Assembly (NCBI GenBank): GCA_040374085.1
Contig: JBEIVB010000025.1
Coordinates: 1-27,532 of the forward strand
Length of the DNA: 27,532 nucleotides
Source: JBEIVB01 sp040374085
Lineage (GTDB): Bacteria > Bacteroidota > Bacteroidia > UBA4408
Reading direction: 5' to 3'
Shown here: in pieces, positions 7,782-16,538 of the stretch
Numbering within the stretch: position 1 is the stretch's first letter
Layout of the letters: each line of letters opens with the position of its first letter
The notes under the pieces: generated by a model
The model's database searches: none
What the model was told of the DNA's origin: nothing
Seen by the model: only the letters and a program-made list of their open reading frames with translations
Program-made: the position numbers and the translations under genes

Positions 7782-9572
7782 ATGAAGAAAATTGTGAATA
7801 AAAATCTGTTTGTTACAGCCTTTACCAGAACCTACAATACCCTCTTGCCGGAACATAAAAAGCGGCTTCCGAAAGTTCTCAGTTGGGTGTTCATGGTGGC
7901 TGTTGCAGATGCCATTGGATTGGCCACTGCCCTCCCGGTTGTAAAAATTGCCCTTGATCCTGCCACCATCGAAACCAACTCGGTTATACACGGTATTTAC
8001 CTTTTCTTTGGTTTCAGCACCCACCGCAATTTTATATTCTGTTTGTTTCTTTTTTTGCTTGGCTTTTTTCTGGCTAAAAACCTATTTACCCTTTGGATTC
8101 AAAACAGACAATCGGATTTTTCCAACCAGGTGTCGTTTGATCTTGCGGAGGATTTGTGGAAACGATATTATCAAAAAGACATAAATTACTTTAACGAATC
8201 GAACTCGGTTAACCTGGTGAGAAACCTCACCACCATGCCCATGGAGTTTACCATAAACATCATGATGCCGCTGCTTCAGGTGTTATCTGAATTTGTGGTC
8301 ATTATAATCTTGGTTTCGGCCATTGCTGTTTACAATCCCTACACCTTCTTATTGTTGGTCCTTACCCTTGTACCGGGCATGATTTTATTGGTTCGAGGTT
8401 TAAAAAATGCACTCATTCGCAATAATCATTCGCGGAACTCAACCTACATCGAACTCAATGTGCGCATTTCGGATTCCTTACGAGGCTTCATTGATGTTGC
8501 CCTTCTGAACAAAAGGCAGTACTTTATTGACAAGATCCATCAACAGCACATCAAATTAAAGCGGCACAATGCCCGCATTGCTGTTTTGGGTCTTGCACCT
8601 GCAAAGGGTACCGAGATTTTCGCACTCTTGGGCATTCTCATTATTTTAACGTACAGCCTCATCATCAACCAATCTCAGGACAATCTTAATGTGATCATGG
8701 CGTATGTCTTGGCTGCATACCGTCTGATTCCGTCCATGAACAAAATCATCATTACCGTGAACAGCGTAAAGAGCTTTTCCTATGTCTTCGACATATTGAA
8801 TGAGCATCCAAGGCTGGAAAAGGAGGATTCCCAAGACGATGCGGTGAAGCCTCTTCAATTTACACAAGATTTGCATTTCCGCGGCATTTCCTTTCGCTAT
8901 CCCGACGACCAAAAATGGATTCTCAAAGACTTCTCGCTTTCCATAAGAAAAGGAGAAAACGTTGGCATCATAGGATCATCAGGCTCGGGTAAAACAACCC
9001 TTATCAATTTGCTGCTTCGTTTTCTCCAGCAAAACGAAGGTCAGATTTTGTTGGATGGTGTAGCCATTACTTCTAAAAACCAGCAGGCATGGCGAAACAT
9101 GATTGGGTATGTAAAGCAAAACGTATTCATCTTCGACACCACCTTCGAAGGCAACATTGCTGTGGGTTGCAATCCGGAAGACATCGATCAAAAGAGATTG
9201 CACTCCGCCATCAAGTTGGCGCGCCTTGACGAGGTGTTGTCGCAATTGCCGAATGGTTTAAACACCCAATTGGGCGAAGGCGGAGCAAAACTCAGTGGGG
9301 GGCAGCGTCAGCGCATTGCCATTGCACGGGCACTGTATCATGAAGCTCAAATTTTGGTTTTTGATGAAGCCACCTCTGCCCTCGACTCAGAAACCGAGCG
9401 CGACATCACCGATGCCATTGAATCGCTCTCAGGTGAAAACCGAACCATGATTATTGTTGCGCATCGCATCACCACCTTAAAAAACTGCAACGTTATTTAC
9501 GAACTCAGAGAGGGCTCTATTTACAACACTTTTTCATACTCCCAATTGGTGGATTCGAAACTCAGGTTATGA
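7782..9572 (+). CDS. ABC transporter, fused membrane and ATPase domains (MsbA/PglK-like flippase)
   Basis: A 596-residue half-transporter expected to dimerise in the inner membrane and flip or export a lipid-linked glycan using ATP. The N-terminal half holds about six hydrophobic segments (for example near residues 28-55, 80-100, 160-182, 185-206 and 270-305). The C-terminal nucleotide-binding domain has Walker A GSSGSGKTT (398-406), signature LSGGQRQR (504-511), Walker B ILVFDEATSALD (around 523-534) and the switch histidine in IIVAHRITT. The gene order, between a Wzc-like regulator and a GT2, suggests a PglK-type flippase for polysaccharide intermediates rather than the essential lipid A exporter MsbA, but the sequence alone does not separate them. 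The stop overlaps the next gene's start as ATGA (9569-9572). Confidence 0.9.
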   Translation: MKKIVNKNLFVTAFTRTYNTLLPEHKKRLPKVLSWVFMVAVADAIGLATALPVVKIALDPATIETNSVIHGIYLFFGFSTHRNFIFCLFLFLLGFFLAKNLFTLWIQNRQSDFSNQVSFDLAEDLWKRYYQKDINYFNESNSVNLVRNLTTMPMEFTINIMMPLLQVLSEFVVIIILVSAIAVYNPYTFLLLVLTLVPGMILLVRGLKNALIRNNHSRNSTYIELNVRISDSLRGFIDVALLNKRQYFIDKIHQQHIKLKRHNARIAVLGLAPAKGTEIFALLGILIILTYSLIINQSQDNLNVIMAYVLAAYRLIPSMNKIIITVNSVKSFSYVFDILNEHPRLEKEDSQDDAVKPLQFTQDLHFRGISFRYPDDQKWILKDFSLSIRKGENVGIIGSSGSGKTTLINLLLRFLQQNEGQILLDGVAITSKNQQAWRNMIGYVKQNVFIFDTTFEGNIAVGCNPEDIDQKRLHSAIKLARLDEVLSQLPNGLNTQLGEGGAKLSGGQRQRIAIARALYHEAQILVFDEATSALDSETERDITDAIESLSGENRTMIIVAHRITTLKNCNVIYELREGSIYNTFSYSQLVDSKLRL

Positions 9573-10210
9573 TTGTTTCCGTCATCATAACCTGCTACAA
9601 TTATGCCCACTACCTGGAGGAGGCCATTCGCAGTTGCCTGACCCAAAGTTTATCAGAATCGGCTTATGAAATTGTAGTAGTAAATGATGGTGGATCAGAT
9701 GATGCCAACCGGATTTTAGAACCTTTCAAAAATAAGGTTCGCCTCTTTCACCTTCCGGAAAACGCCGGAGTGGCCGCTGCTCGAAATTTCGGAGTGAAAC
9801 AAGCCAAAGGATCGTACGTGGTATTTCTCGATGCAGACGATTGCATACACCCGGATCTCCTGTATGTTCAGCATCTCCATCTCAAAGAAAATCCAAAATT
9901 AGATGCGGTATCTGTTGACTATCATCTAATGGATGAGCATGGAAACCACCTCCAGCACCTCCATGCCCCAGATCGGCCCATTGCATGCGGCATTATGTTC
10001 AGGAAAGAATTGCTGCTTGATGTAGGCCTTTACGACGAAGCATTTCGTGCCCGAGAGGAAGAGGATTTGAGGATACGCTTCACGAAAAAGTATTCCATAC
10101 ACAACATACCATTGCCCTTGTATCGGTATCGTCGTCACAAAAACAACCTTACCAACAACAGAGACCTGATGGAAACCTTCTACCATCAGCTCCAAGAAAA
10201 ACACGGTTGA
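9569..10210 (+). CDS. Family 2 glycosyltransferase
   Basis: A 213-residue GT-A fold enzyme that probably adds a sugar during polysaccharide repeat-unit synthesis. The N terminus MIVSVIITCYNYAHYLEEAI is a standard GT2 start; VVNDGGSDD follows, with the last pair in the nucleotide-binding loop. The metal-binding motif is FLDADDCIHPD (Asp88-Ala-Asp90-Asp91). A later RAREEEDLRIRF segment fits the ED motif region that holds the catalytic base. It is at the short end for the family, with no C-terminal membrane segment. Translation is coupled to the ABC exporter by a 4-nt ATGA overlap. It is the last gene of the AT-rich block; donor and acceptor are unknown. Confidence 0.87.
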   Translation: MIVSVIITCYNYAHYLEEAIRSCLTQSLSESAYEIVVVNDGGSDDANRILEPFKNKVRLFHLPENAGVAAARNFGVKQAKGSYVVFLDADDCIHPDLLYVQHLHLKENPKLDAVSVDYHLMDEHGNHLQHLHAPDRPIACGIMFRKELLLDVGLYDEAFRAREEEDLRIRFTKKYSIHNIPLPLYRYRRHKNNLTNNRDLMETFYHQLQEKHG

Positions 10211-10230
10211 AAAACTGCTCCCGATCTCTC

Positions 10231-10252
10231 GTTTTTTTGCACCCAAAAAAAC
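10231..10252. terminator. AT-rich hairpin after the polysaccharide block (possible transcription boundary)
   Basis: The arms GTTTTTTTG (10231-10239) and CAAAAAAAC (10244-10252) are a perfect 9-bp inverted repeat with loop CACC, 20 nt after the GT2 stop. It has no GC-rich stem and no U tract behind it on the + strand, so it is at best a weak terminator. Its position coincides with the end of the AT-rich gene block. Confidence 0.3.
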
Positions 10253-10309
10253 CAGCATTTGCACTACGGATTCTCTGAACCGGTCACCCCATTTTAACGT
10301 TTCTTTGTT

Positions 10310-10852
10310 ATGCCCTACCCTCCCTTTCTCAACGGAAAAAAGGTTTACCTAAGTCAGCTCAACCTCTTCGATGCTACCCCTACCTACGTAACGTGGATGC
10401 ACGATGAAGACACCACCCGGTATTTGGAATCGGGCATTTTCCCGGAAACCATTGAAAGTTTGCAGGCCTACATCACCAACTCCAACGCGCAAAGCACGGG
10501 GCTCTTATTGGGCATCTTCGAGCAAGGTTCGGACTTGCACATTGGCAATCTGGGCTTGCACAACATCTCGTGGACCAACCGCACCTGCGAGCTGGGCATC
10601 ATGATTGGAAACAAAGACCAGCGCGGTAAAGGGTATGGGAGAGAAGCATGCGAGCTGGTCATCGACTATTGCTTCCATCGCCTCAACCTAAGAAAAATAA
10701 CCTTAGCCGTTTTCAGCAACAACCCAAAAGCTATGAGCCTGTATGAAAAGCTGGGCTTTGTGGTGGAGGGTTGCATGCGCAACCACGTCTTTAAACAAGG
10801 AGCCTACTGCGATAAAATCTGGATGAGTCTTTTTGCCCCCGAGGGCACATGA
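10310..10852 (+). CDS. GNAT-family N-acetyltransferase (RimJ/RimL-like)
   Basis: A 180-residue acetyl-CoA-dependent acetyltransferase of the RimJ/RimL type. The cofactor-binding motif A is clear: ELGIMIGNKDQRGKGYGREA, with the Q-R-G-K-G-Y-G pyrophosphate loop at residues 104-110. It is followed by the motif-B-like NPKAMSLYEKLGFVVEGCMR with the conserved Tyr and Gly-Phe. Such proteins acetylate ribosomal proteins, amino acids, or amino sugars (PseH-type). Its ATGA overlap with an SpsF-like cytidylyltransferase and its position next to glycosyltransferases favour an amino-sugar substrate, which is inference. The 99-nt gap upstream and a TTTCTTTG at 10300-10307, too close to the ATG for a normal leader, leave the promoter uncertain. 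Confidence 0.85.
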   Translation: MPYPPFLNGKKVYLSQLNLFDATPTYVTWMHDEDTTRYLESGIFPETIESLQAYITNSNAQSTGLLLGIFEQGSDLHIGNLGLHNISWTNRTCELGIMIGNKDQRGKGYGREACELVIDYCFHRLNLRKITLAVFSNNPKAMSLYEKLGFVVEGCMRNHVFKQGAYCDKIWMSLFAPEGT

Positions 10853-11607
10853 ACCTCGTAATGATACAAGCCCGCATGGGCTCAACGCGATTACCCGGAA
10901 AGGTTTTAAAAACCCTTAGCGGAAAAAGTCAGCTTCAGCAGATGGTAGAGCGCTTGCGCCTTTGCCGAAGCGAGGTGGATCTGATGCTGGTAACCAGCGA
11001 CCTTCCCCAAGACGATGTCTTGGCCGAAGCCGCAGCGGGCCTATCGCTTCCGGTGTTTCGGGGCAGCGAATGGGACGTACTCAGCCGCTTTGCCGATGCC
11101 GCCCGCAGCCTCAACCTTTCCGATGCCGATGTGGTGGTGAGGGTTACCGCCGACTGTCCGCTGCACCACGGAGAAGTATTGGATTTTGCGCTGGAGCAGC
11201 ACAAAGCTCATACCCTCGATTACTTCACCAACTCCTTTGCCCCGCATTACGAAGACGGGTTCGACACCGAGGTATTAACCGCCCGACTCTTGTTTGAAGC
11301 CGCAGAACAGGCTACTCTTCTTTCTCAGCGCGAACACGTTACGCCCTTCTTAAAAGACAGCGGACATTACCTCTGCGGATACCGAAAATTCATTCCCGAA
11401 TACCGCTGCAAACTGAGCGTAGATACCCCGGCAGATTTTGCTTTGGCCGAAGCCATTTTCAGTCGTTTTCCCAACAACACCTTCGGAATGAAAGACGTGT
11501 TGAGATTGCTTGAAAGCGAGCCGGAATTGCTGCATCTCAATGCAGAAAGCGCGATCAATGCCGGATACGCCAAATCGTTGGAAAACGATCGGGTTTTAAC
11601 CCCCTGA
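10849..11607 (+). CDS. SpsF-like cytidylyltransferase family protein
   Basis: A 252-residue nucleotidyltransferase of the SpsF / acylneuraminate-cytidylyltransferase type (COG1861-like), expected to activate a sugar or sugar acid with CTP for surface glycan synthesis. The signature loop IQARMGSTRLPGKVLK (residues 6-21) binds the nucleotide triphosphate. Later conserved stretches are VVRVTADCPLHH, where the Asp is a candidate metal ligand, and EDGFDTEVLT and SQREHVTPF, typical of this family. Many homologues carry a longer C-terminal part; here the protein ends after the cytidylyltransferase fold. It overlaps the GNAT gene by 4 nt. The synthase and aminotransferase genes that would complete a pseudaminic- or legionaminic-like pathway are not in the window. 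Confidence 0.85.
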   Translation: MNLVMIQARMGSTRLPGKVLKTLSGKSQLQQMVERLRLCRSEVDLMLVTSDLPQDDVLAEAAAGLSLPVFRGSEWDVLSRFADAARSLNLSDADVVVRVTADCPLHHGEVLDFALEQHKAHTLDYFTNSFAPHYEDGFDTEVLTARLLFEAAEQATLLSQREHVTPFLKDSGHYLCGYRKFIPEYRCKLSVDTPADFALAEAIFSRFPNNTFGMKDVLRLLESEPELLHLNAESAINAGYAKSLENDRVLTP

Positions 11608-11610
11608 TTT

Positions 11611-11630
11611 ATCAACCTCCACCTGTTGAT
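11611..11630. terminator. Short inverted repeat after the SpsF-like gene (weak terminator candidate)
   Basis: Arms ATCAAC (11611-11616) and GTTGAT (11625-11630) are perfect complements around an 8-nt loop, starting 4 nt after the stop codon. No U tract follows, so intrinsic termination is doubtful. Confidence 0.25.
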
Positions 11631-11648
11631 GCTTCCCTTAGATTGGCC

Positions 11649-11678
11649 TTTCGGGAAGGTGCAATTCGGATAGCTTTG
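11649..11678 (+). promoter_or_regulatory. Candidate Bacteroidota promoter for ftsK
   Basis: TAGCTTTG at 11671-11678 matches the -7 consensus TAnnTTTG exactly. TTTC at 11649-11652, 18 nt upstream, is a plausible -33 box (consensus TTTG, one mismatch). It lies 31 nt upstream of the GTG start of ftsK in an otherwise non-coding gap. Confidence 0.5.
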
Positions 11679-11709
11679 CGACACAACCCATGGGGTTGCA
11701 ACTAAGCCA

Positions 11710-14274
11710 GTGGAGACAACCAAACCAAAGCGCAGCAAGAAAACAGCGGAGGAGAGCCCCGAAACGCCTCAGCCAACAGGCATGAGCCGGCTGGAGCGCA
11801 TCAAAACCTTTCTGTCTGATCCCTTAACCCACCGGGTATCGGGAATATTATTGCTTTTTTGCGCCCTCTTCGTCCTGCTGGCCTTCATCAGCTTTTTCTT
11901 TTCATGGGAAGACGATCAAGACAAAATGTATGCACCCGTTGGCGAGCTTTTGGGGCAACCCGTTCAGAGCACCAACAACGTACTAGGCAAACTGGGCGCC
12001 ATCCTCGCCGACCGCCTCATACACCAAGCCTTTGGCCTTGGATCGTTCAGCATTGTATTCATCTTATTTTTATTTGGTTGGCGCGGTGTTTCGGGACAAT
12101 GGCTGTTGCCTCCCATGGCCTCACTAAAAAAAGCCTTTCTCCTTACCGTGTGGACTTCCTTGCTGCTGGGCTACCTCTTTACCGACCAATGGTTTACCCT
12201 TGGGGGCGTGTTTGGCTACCAATGCAACCTTTGGTTGGTGAGTGCAGCCGGCCAGGTGGGCACCGGATTGCTGCATGCCTTAATTGCCACCCTGGTGGGC
12301 CTCCTTTGGGTAGTTCCTAACCTGCCCAAGCGGCAGTCAACTGACGGGGATTATGAAGACGACGAGGCCCTTGTCAACTCAACCGAATACCTGCACGAAG
12401 AGGAAACGGCCGAAGCCTCTGCCCAAACCACGCGCAACGATCGGTTTTCCGGCCCCTTAAAAGATCCTTATGCCCCATCGGAATGGAAAAAAGCAAGGGA
12501 GCAAAAAGCCAAAGCCATGCAGGAAGGAGCGGTGGAGTTGGAAGTAGAAAAACCGGCGCCTAACAAGACCCAGGAATCGGCTGCACACAAAGGCATAGCC
12601 TTTGAGGTTACCCCACCGGAAATTACCGAAGCATCGGTAGAGACATCGTCTGCGCCAGCAGCAGAGCCCATAACCGAAGAGCCTTCAAAAAACACGGCTC
12701 CACTGGATGAATTCGAGACCCAGAAAATTGTGGCCGTGCAGCAGCTGTTGGAAGAGCAAGGCGAATACGACCCCACCCTCGACCTCAGTTCATACGAATA
12801 TCCGCCCATAGACCTGCTCGATGTTCGGGGCTCCGACACCCCCACCATCAACAACGAAGAGCTCAACCAGAACAAAGACCGCATCATAGAAACCCTGCGG
12901 AACTACAGCATAGACATAGAGCGCATCAAAGCCACCATTGGGCCAACCGTTACCCTCTATGAAATTGTTCCGGCTCCCGGTGTGCGCATTTCCAAAATCA
13001 AAAACTTAGAGGACGATATAGCATTAAGCTTATCGGCCATGGGCATACGCATCATTGCGCCCATTCCGGGCAAAGGCACCATTGGCATTGAAGTTCCCAA
13101 CCAGAAACCCGAGGTGGTTTCTATGCGCAGCCTCATAGCCTCCGATAAATTTCAGAAAACCGAGTTTGACTTACCGGTGGCCTTAGGCAAAACCATCAGC
13201 AATGAAATCTTCATTGCCGACCTGGCCAAGATGCCTCACCTGCTTATGGCCGGTGCCACGGGCCAAGGTAAATCCGTGGGCTTAAACGCCTTGCTTGTTT
13301 CCTTGCTCTACAAGAAGCACCCCAGCCAAATTAAATTCGTGCTGGTGGATCCCAAGAAAGTGGAGCTCACCTTGTTTACCATCATAGAGCGGCACTTCCT
13401 GGCCAAGCTGCCCAACTCGGAAGAGAGCATCATCACCGATACCAAAAAAGTGGTGCACACCCTCAACAGCTTGTGCATAGAGATGGACAACCGCTATGAG
13501 CTGCTCAAAGACGCGCAGGTTCGCAACCTCAAAGAATATAACGCTAAGTTTATATCGAGGCGGTTGAATCCGAAAGAGGGCCACCGCTATCTGCCCTACA
13601 TCGTGCTCATCATAGATGAGTTTGCCGACCTTATTATGACGGCGGGCAAAGAAGTGGAGATGCCCATTGCACGACTGGCACAGTTGGCGAGGGCCATTGG
13701 CATTCACCTCATCATTGCCACCCAGCGTCCGAGTGTGAACATCATTACCGGCACCATAAAAGCCAACTTCCCGGCGCGCATTGCCTTTCGGGTGAGCAGC
13801 AAGGTAGACAGCCGCACCATCTTAGACACCGGCGGAGCCGACCAGCTCATTGGGCGGGGCGATATGCTCCTTTCTACCGGCAGCGACCTCATACGCTTGC
13901 AGTGCGCCTTTGTTGACACGCCGGAAGTGGAGAAACTGGCCCAATTCATTGCTCAGCAAAGAGGCTATCCGGGGGCATACGAATTGCCGGAGTACTCGGG
14001 TGATGAAACAGGAGAGGCCAAAGATGAGGTGGATCTGAGCCAGCGCGACGCCTACTTCCTCGAGGCGGCACGCATGATTGTGCAGCACCAGCAAGGCAGC
14101 ACCAGCCTCATTCAACGCAGACTAAAATTGGGCTACAACCGCGCAGGTCGCATCGTAGACCAATTGGAGGCCGCCGGCATCATCGGCCCCAACGAAGGCA
14201 GCAAAGCACGGCAGGTCTTGTTTCCCACCGAGCAAGCCTTAGAAGATTTTTTAAGGGAAAAAGGATTTCTATAA
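11710..14274 (+). CDS. ftsK: DNA translocase FtsK/SpoIIIE
   Basis: An 854-residue septal DNA pump that clears chromosome dimers and segregates the terminus during division. The N-terminal part has about four hydrophobic segments (roughly residues 48-70, 98-122, 135-155 and 172-198) anchoring it at the septum. A low-complexity acidic/Ala/Glu/Pro linker (about 210-370) follows. The motor has Walker A GATGQGKS (515-522) and Walker B IVLIIDEFADL (Asp636, Glu637), with ATQRPSVNIITG downstream. The C-terminal winged-helix gamma domain (about 785-854: SLIQRRLKLGYNRAGRIVDQLE) reads orienting DNA sequences. The start is GTG at 11710; an upstream ATG at 11690 is out of frame. It is followed by the lolA-like gene, an arrangement common in Bacteroidota. 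Confidence 0.96.
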   Translation: METTKPKRSKKTAEESPETPQPTGMSRLERIKTFLSDPLTHRVSGILLLFCALFVLLAFISFFFSWEDDQDKMYAPVGELLGQPVQSTNNVLGKLGAILADRLIHQAFGLGSFSIVFILFLFGWRGVSGQWLLPPMASLKKAFLLTVWTSLLLGYLFTDQWFTLGGVFGYQCNLWLVSAAGQVGTGLLHALIATLVGLLWVVPNLPKRQSTDGDYEDDEALVNSTEYLHEEETAEASAQTTRNDRFSGPLKDPYAPSEWKKAREQKAKAMQEGAVELEVEKPAPNKTQESAAHKGIAFEVTPPEITEASVETSSAPAAEPITEEPSKNTAPLDEFETQKIVAVQQLLEEQGEYDPTLDLSSYEYPPIDLLDVRGSDTPTINNEELNQNKDRIIETLRNYSIDIERIKATIGPTVTLYEIVPAPGVRISKIKNLEDDIALSLSAMGIRIIAPIPGKGTIGIEVPNQKPEVVSMRSLIASDKFQKTEFDLPVALGKTISNEIFIADLAKMPHLLMAGATGQGKSVGLNALLVSLLYKKHPSQIKFVLVDPKKVELTLFTIIERHFLAKLPNSEESIITDTKKVVHTLNSLCIEMDNRYELLKDAQVRNLKEYNAKFISRRLNPKEGHRYLPYIVLIIDEFADLIMTAGKEVEMPIARLAQLARAIGIHLIIATQRPSVNIITGTIKANFPARIAFRVSSKVDSRTILDTGGADQLIGRGDMLLSTGSDLIRLQCAFVDTPEVEKLAQFIAQQRGYPGAYELPEYSGDETGEAKDEVDLSQRDAYFLEAARMIVQHQQGSTSLIQRRLKLGYNRAGRIVDQLEAAGIIGPNEGSKARQVLFPTEQALEDFLREKGFL

Positions 14275-14324
14275 TATTCTTTAAACCCTAAGCCCCTATA
14301 TACCATCAAACCCTTGCATAAGCT

Positions 14325-14332
14325 TACCTTTG
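14325..14332 (+). promoter_or_regulatory. Candidate -7 element upstream of the lolA-like gene
   Basis: TACCTTTG at 14325-14332 matches TAnnTTTG and sits 22 nt before the ATG at 14355. No TTTG box is visible at the expected spacing upstream, so only the -7 half is supported. Confidence 0.4.
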
Positions 14333-14354
14333 TAAGCGATAATACTTGGTGTGT

Positions 14355-15026
14355 ATGAAAAATTTTCTTTTGGCTGCCTTTCTCGGTTGGATTGTTCTAC
14401 CTGTTGCAGCTCAGGCTCAGCCCAAGGACGGGCTCGATGCCAAAGCAAAAAAGATATTGGACCAACTGAGTGCCAAAACCAAGACGTTTAAAAACCTCTA
14501 TGCCGAGTTTGTGTTGGTGATGGAGCGGAAAGCAGAGAAAAGCAAAGAAACCCAAAACGGAAAAATTTGGGTGAAAGGTCCCAAGTTTAAGCTCGACATG
14601 GCCAACCAAATCGTCATCAACGACGGCAAAACCGTTTACACCGTGTTGCACGATGCATCGGAAGTGCAAATCAGCAATGCCGACGAAAAGAAAAAAGAGG
14701 ATGCCATTACCCCGGCCAACATCTTTACCATGTATGAAAAGGGGTTTAAGTACGAGTTTGTGAAAGAGCAAACCACTAAATCCGGTCGCACCGAGCAGCA
14801 CATCAAGCTCTTTCCGCTCGAACCCAAAAAGAAAAACTTTCATACCGTGCTGCTGATTCTCGACAAGCAGAAAAATCAATTGGTCTCCATTAAAGTCTTC
14901 GCAAAAGATGGGCAGGAAACCACCTACACCATTAAGAAATTTGCGTCCAACGACAAATTTGGCGACGAAGCCTTTGCCTTCAACGCCAAAGCCTATCCCA
15001 AATACGAGTTGGTTGACTTGAGGTAA
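14355..15026 (+). CDS. lolA: LolA-like periplasmic lipoprotein carrier
   Basis: A 223-residue periplasmic protein of the LolA/LolB fold, expected to take lipoproteins released from the inner membrane and carry them to the outer membrane. The ATG at 14355 gives a clean signal peptide (MKNFLLAAFLGWIVLPVAAQA) with probable cleavage after AQA; in-frame TTG and GTG codons just upstream are less likely starts. The mature part shows the LolA pattern: an N-terminal helix with ILDQLSAKTKTFKNLYAEF, then alternating strands GKIWVKGPKFKLDM, IVINDGKTVYTVL and ITPANIFTMYEKGFKYEF. The protein ends with the QETTYTIKKFASN strand. It lies 80 nt after ftsK. Bacteroidota often lack LolB, so this protein may act alone. 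Confidence 0.88.
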   Translation: MKNFLLAAFLGWIVLPVAAQAQPKDGLDAKAKKILDQLSAKTKTFKNLYAEFVLVMERKAEKSKETQNGKIWVKGPKFKLDMANQIVINDGKTVYTVLHDASEVQISNADEKKKEDAITPANIFTMYEKGFKYEFVKEQTTKSGRTEQHIKLFPLEPKKKNFHTVLLILDKQKNQLVSIKVFAKDGQETTYTIKKFASNDKFGDEAFAFNAKAYPKYELVDLR

Positions 15027-15053
15027 GGCTTACCCGGGCTTAACAAATATTAA

Positions 15054-15083
15054 TTGAACCAAGCGCGGCCTGCGTTACATTTG
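15054..15083 (+). promoter_or_regulatory. Candidate Bacteroidota promoter for the TlpA-like gene
   Basis: TTG at 15054-15056, a 19-nt spacer, and TACATTTG at 15076-15083 fit the -33/-7 consensus (TTTG, about 19 nt, TAnnTTTG). It is 21 nt upstream of the ATG at 15105. The TTG could be taken for an in-frame start codon; the promoter match argues that it is a promoter element instead. Confidence 0.55.
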
Positions 15084-15104
15084 CGTGTTACGCTAAAACG
15101 AACC

Positions 15105-16532
15105 ATGCGCCAAATCTTCCTGTTTTTTCTTTTGTTGGGTGCCGGCATACAAGCCCATGCAGGCGGTGACGGATTTTCCATAACCGTAAAAATCAAAGGC
15201 TATGCCGATAAGGAACTCTATCTGGGGAACCACTACGGCGACAAGCAATACATTACCGACACCGTACAGGTTCAGTCTTCGGAAGTTACCTTTAAAGGGA
15301 AAACACCTCTGAAAAACGGCATCTACCTCATCATCACCAAAAGCAAGAAATACTTTGAGGTCTTGATTACTGAGAAAGACCAGCACATGACCCTGGAGAC
15401 AGACAGCACCGATTTTGTAGGGCAAATGCGGATAAAGGGCAGTGAGGAAAACAAACGCTTTTACGATTACCTGAACTTCATCAACAAAAAAGGCAGCGAG
15501 GTAGAGCGCTGGAGAGGCCTGGCCAACAGCAAATCGGCTCCGGGCGACTCGGTTGCCCTGGCAAAGAAAAACCTAAATGCCTTAGATGAAGAAGTTAAAG
15601 CCTACAAAACAAACGTAATAAAAACCCAACCCGAAAGTTTTTTAACCGCCATCTTCAAAGCCTCTCAAGAACCCGAAGTGCCCCCTGCTCCTACCCTACC
15701 CAATGGCCGCAAAGACAGCACCTTTCAATACCGATACCTGCACAACCATTTCTGGGACACCTTCGATTTCAACAACGAGGGCTTGTTGAGGACACCCATT
15801 TTGTATAATAAAATAAAAACCTTTACCGAGAACCTCACCTATCCGGTTCCCGACTCCATAAGCGCATCTTGCCGCGAAATCATCAACCGGGCAAAAGTGA
15901 ACAAAGAGCTGTTTAAATACTGCGTGATTCACCTCACCAGCACCTACGAAAAATCGAACATCATGGGCATGGATGCCGTGTTTGTGGATTTGGTAGACGC
16001 GTATTACCGCACCAAGCAAGCCTATTGGGTGGACTCGGTTACCCAATTTAAAATTCTCGACCGGGCCTCTAAACTGAAGCCTTTGCTGATTGGGAAAATT
16101 GCTCCCAATCTTACGCTCCGCGACACTGCCGGCGTGTTTCAAACCTTGTACAACGTAAACAGTCCGTTTACCTTGTTGGTATTTTGGGATCCGGATTGCT
16201 CGCATTGCAAGAAAGAAATCCCGGCCTTGAAAAAAGAATACCAAGAAAAGTTGAAAGCCAAAGGGGTGAGCGTGTTCGCTGTTTGCACCGAAACCGAGCG
16301 AAAAAAATGGGCGGAATTCATCCGCAAAGAACAGCTCGACTGGATCAACGTGGCCGACATTGAATTGCAGAACACCTTTCGCAGCGTGTACGACGTTACC
16401 AGCACCCCGGTGCTATACATGCTCAACAAGAACAAACGCATCGAAGCCAAACGACTTCCAGTAGAGAAAACAAACGAGTTCATTGAATTCATCCAAAAGC
16501 GCGATGGCAGTCGCCCTTCCACCAAAAACTAA
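15105..16532 (+). CDS. TlpA/thioredoxin-fold protein with DUF4369-type N-terminal domain
   Basis: A 475-residue exported thiol-disulfide protein. Start at ATG 15105 gives a signal peptide (MRQIFLFFLLLGAGIQAHA); a 17-codon longer version beginning at TTG 15054 would precede the signal peptide with a polar stretch and overlap a promoter. The N-terminal mature region (about residues 20-120, GFSITVKIKGYADKELYLGN) matches the DUF4369-like beta domain common in Bacteroidota. A helical middle follows. The C-terminal redoxin domain (about 330-470) has the active site DPDCSHCKKEIP with Cys365 and Cys368, and the cis-proline segment VTSTPVLYMLNKNKR. It probably reduces or forms disulfides in the periplasm; the substrate is unknown. 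It precedes an OmpH-like gene by 6 nt. Confidence 0.88.
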   Translation: MRQIFLFFLLLGAGIQAHAGGDGFSITVKIKGYADKELYLGNHYGDKQYITDTVQVQSSEVTFKGKTPLKNGIYLIITKSKKYFEVLITEKDQHMTLETDSTDFVGQMRIKGSEENKRFYDYLNFINKKGSEVERWRGLANSKSAPGDSVALAKKNLNALDEEVKAYKTNVIKTQPESFLTAIFKASQEPEVPPAPTLPNGRKDSTFQYRYLHNHFWDTFDFNNEGLLRTPILYNKIKTFTENLTYPVPDSISASCREIINRAKVNKELFKYCVIHLTSTYEKSNIMGMDAVFVDLVDAYYRTKQAYWVDSVTQFKILDRASKLKPLLIGKIAPNLTLRDTAGVFQTLYNVNSPFTLLVFWDPDCSHCKKEIPALKKEYQEKLKAKGVSVFAVCTETERKKWAEFIRKEQLDWINVADIELQNTFRSVYDVTSTPVLYMLNKNKRIEAKRLPVEKTNEFIEFIQKRDGSRPSTKN

Positions 16533-16538
16533 CTTACC

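Noticed and set aside
12468..12887. A 139-codon open frame on the minus strand of ftsK
   Set aside because: It mirrors the Glu/Ala/Ser-rich linker of FtsK; its Ser-rich product is a codon-bias shadow.
15054..15104. N-terminal extension of the TlpA-like protein starting at TTG 15054
   Set aside because: It would put 17 polar residues before an otherwise perfect signal peptide and overlaps a TTG/TACATTTG promoter match.
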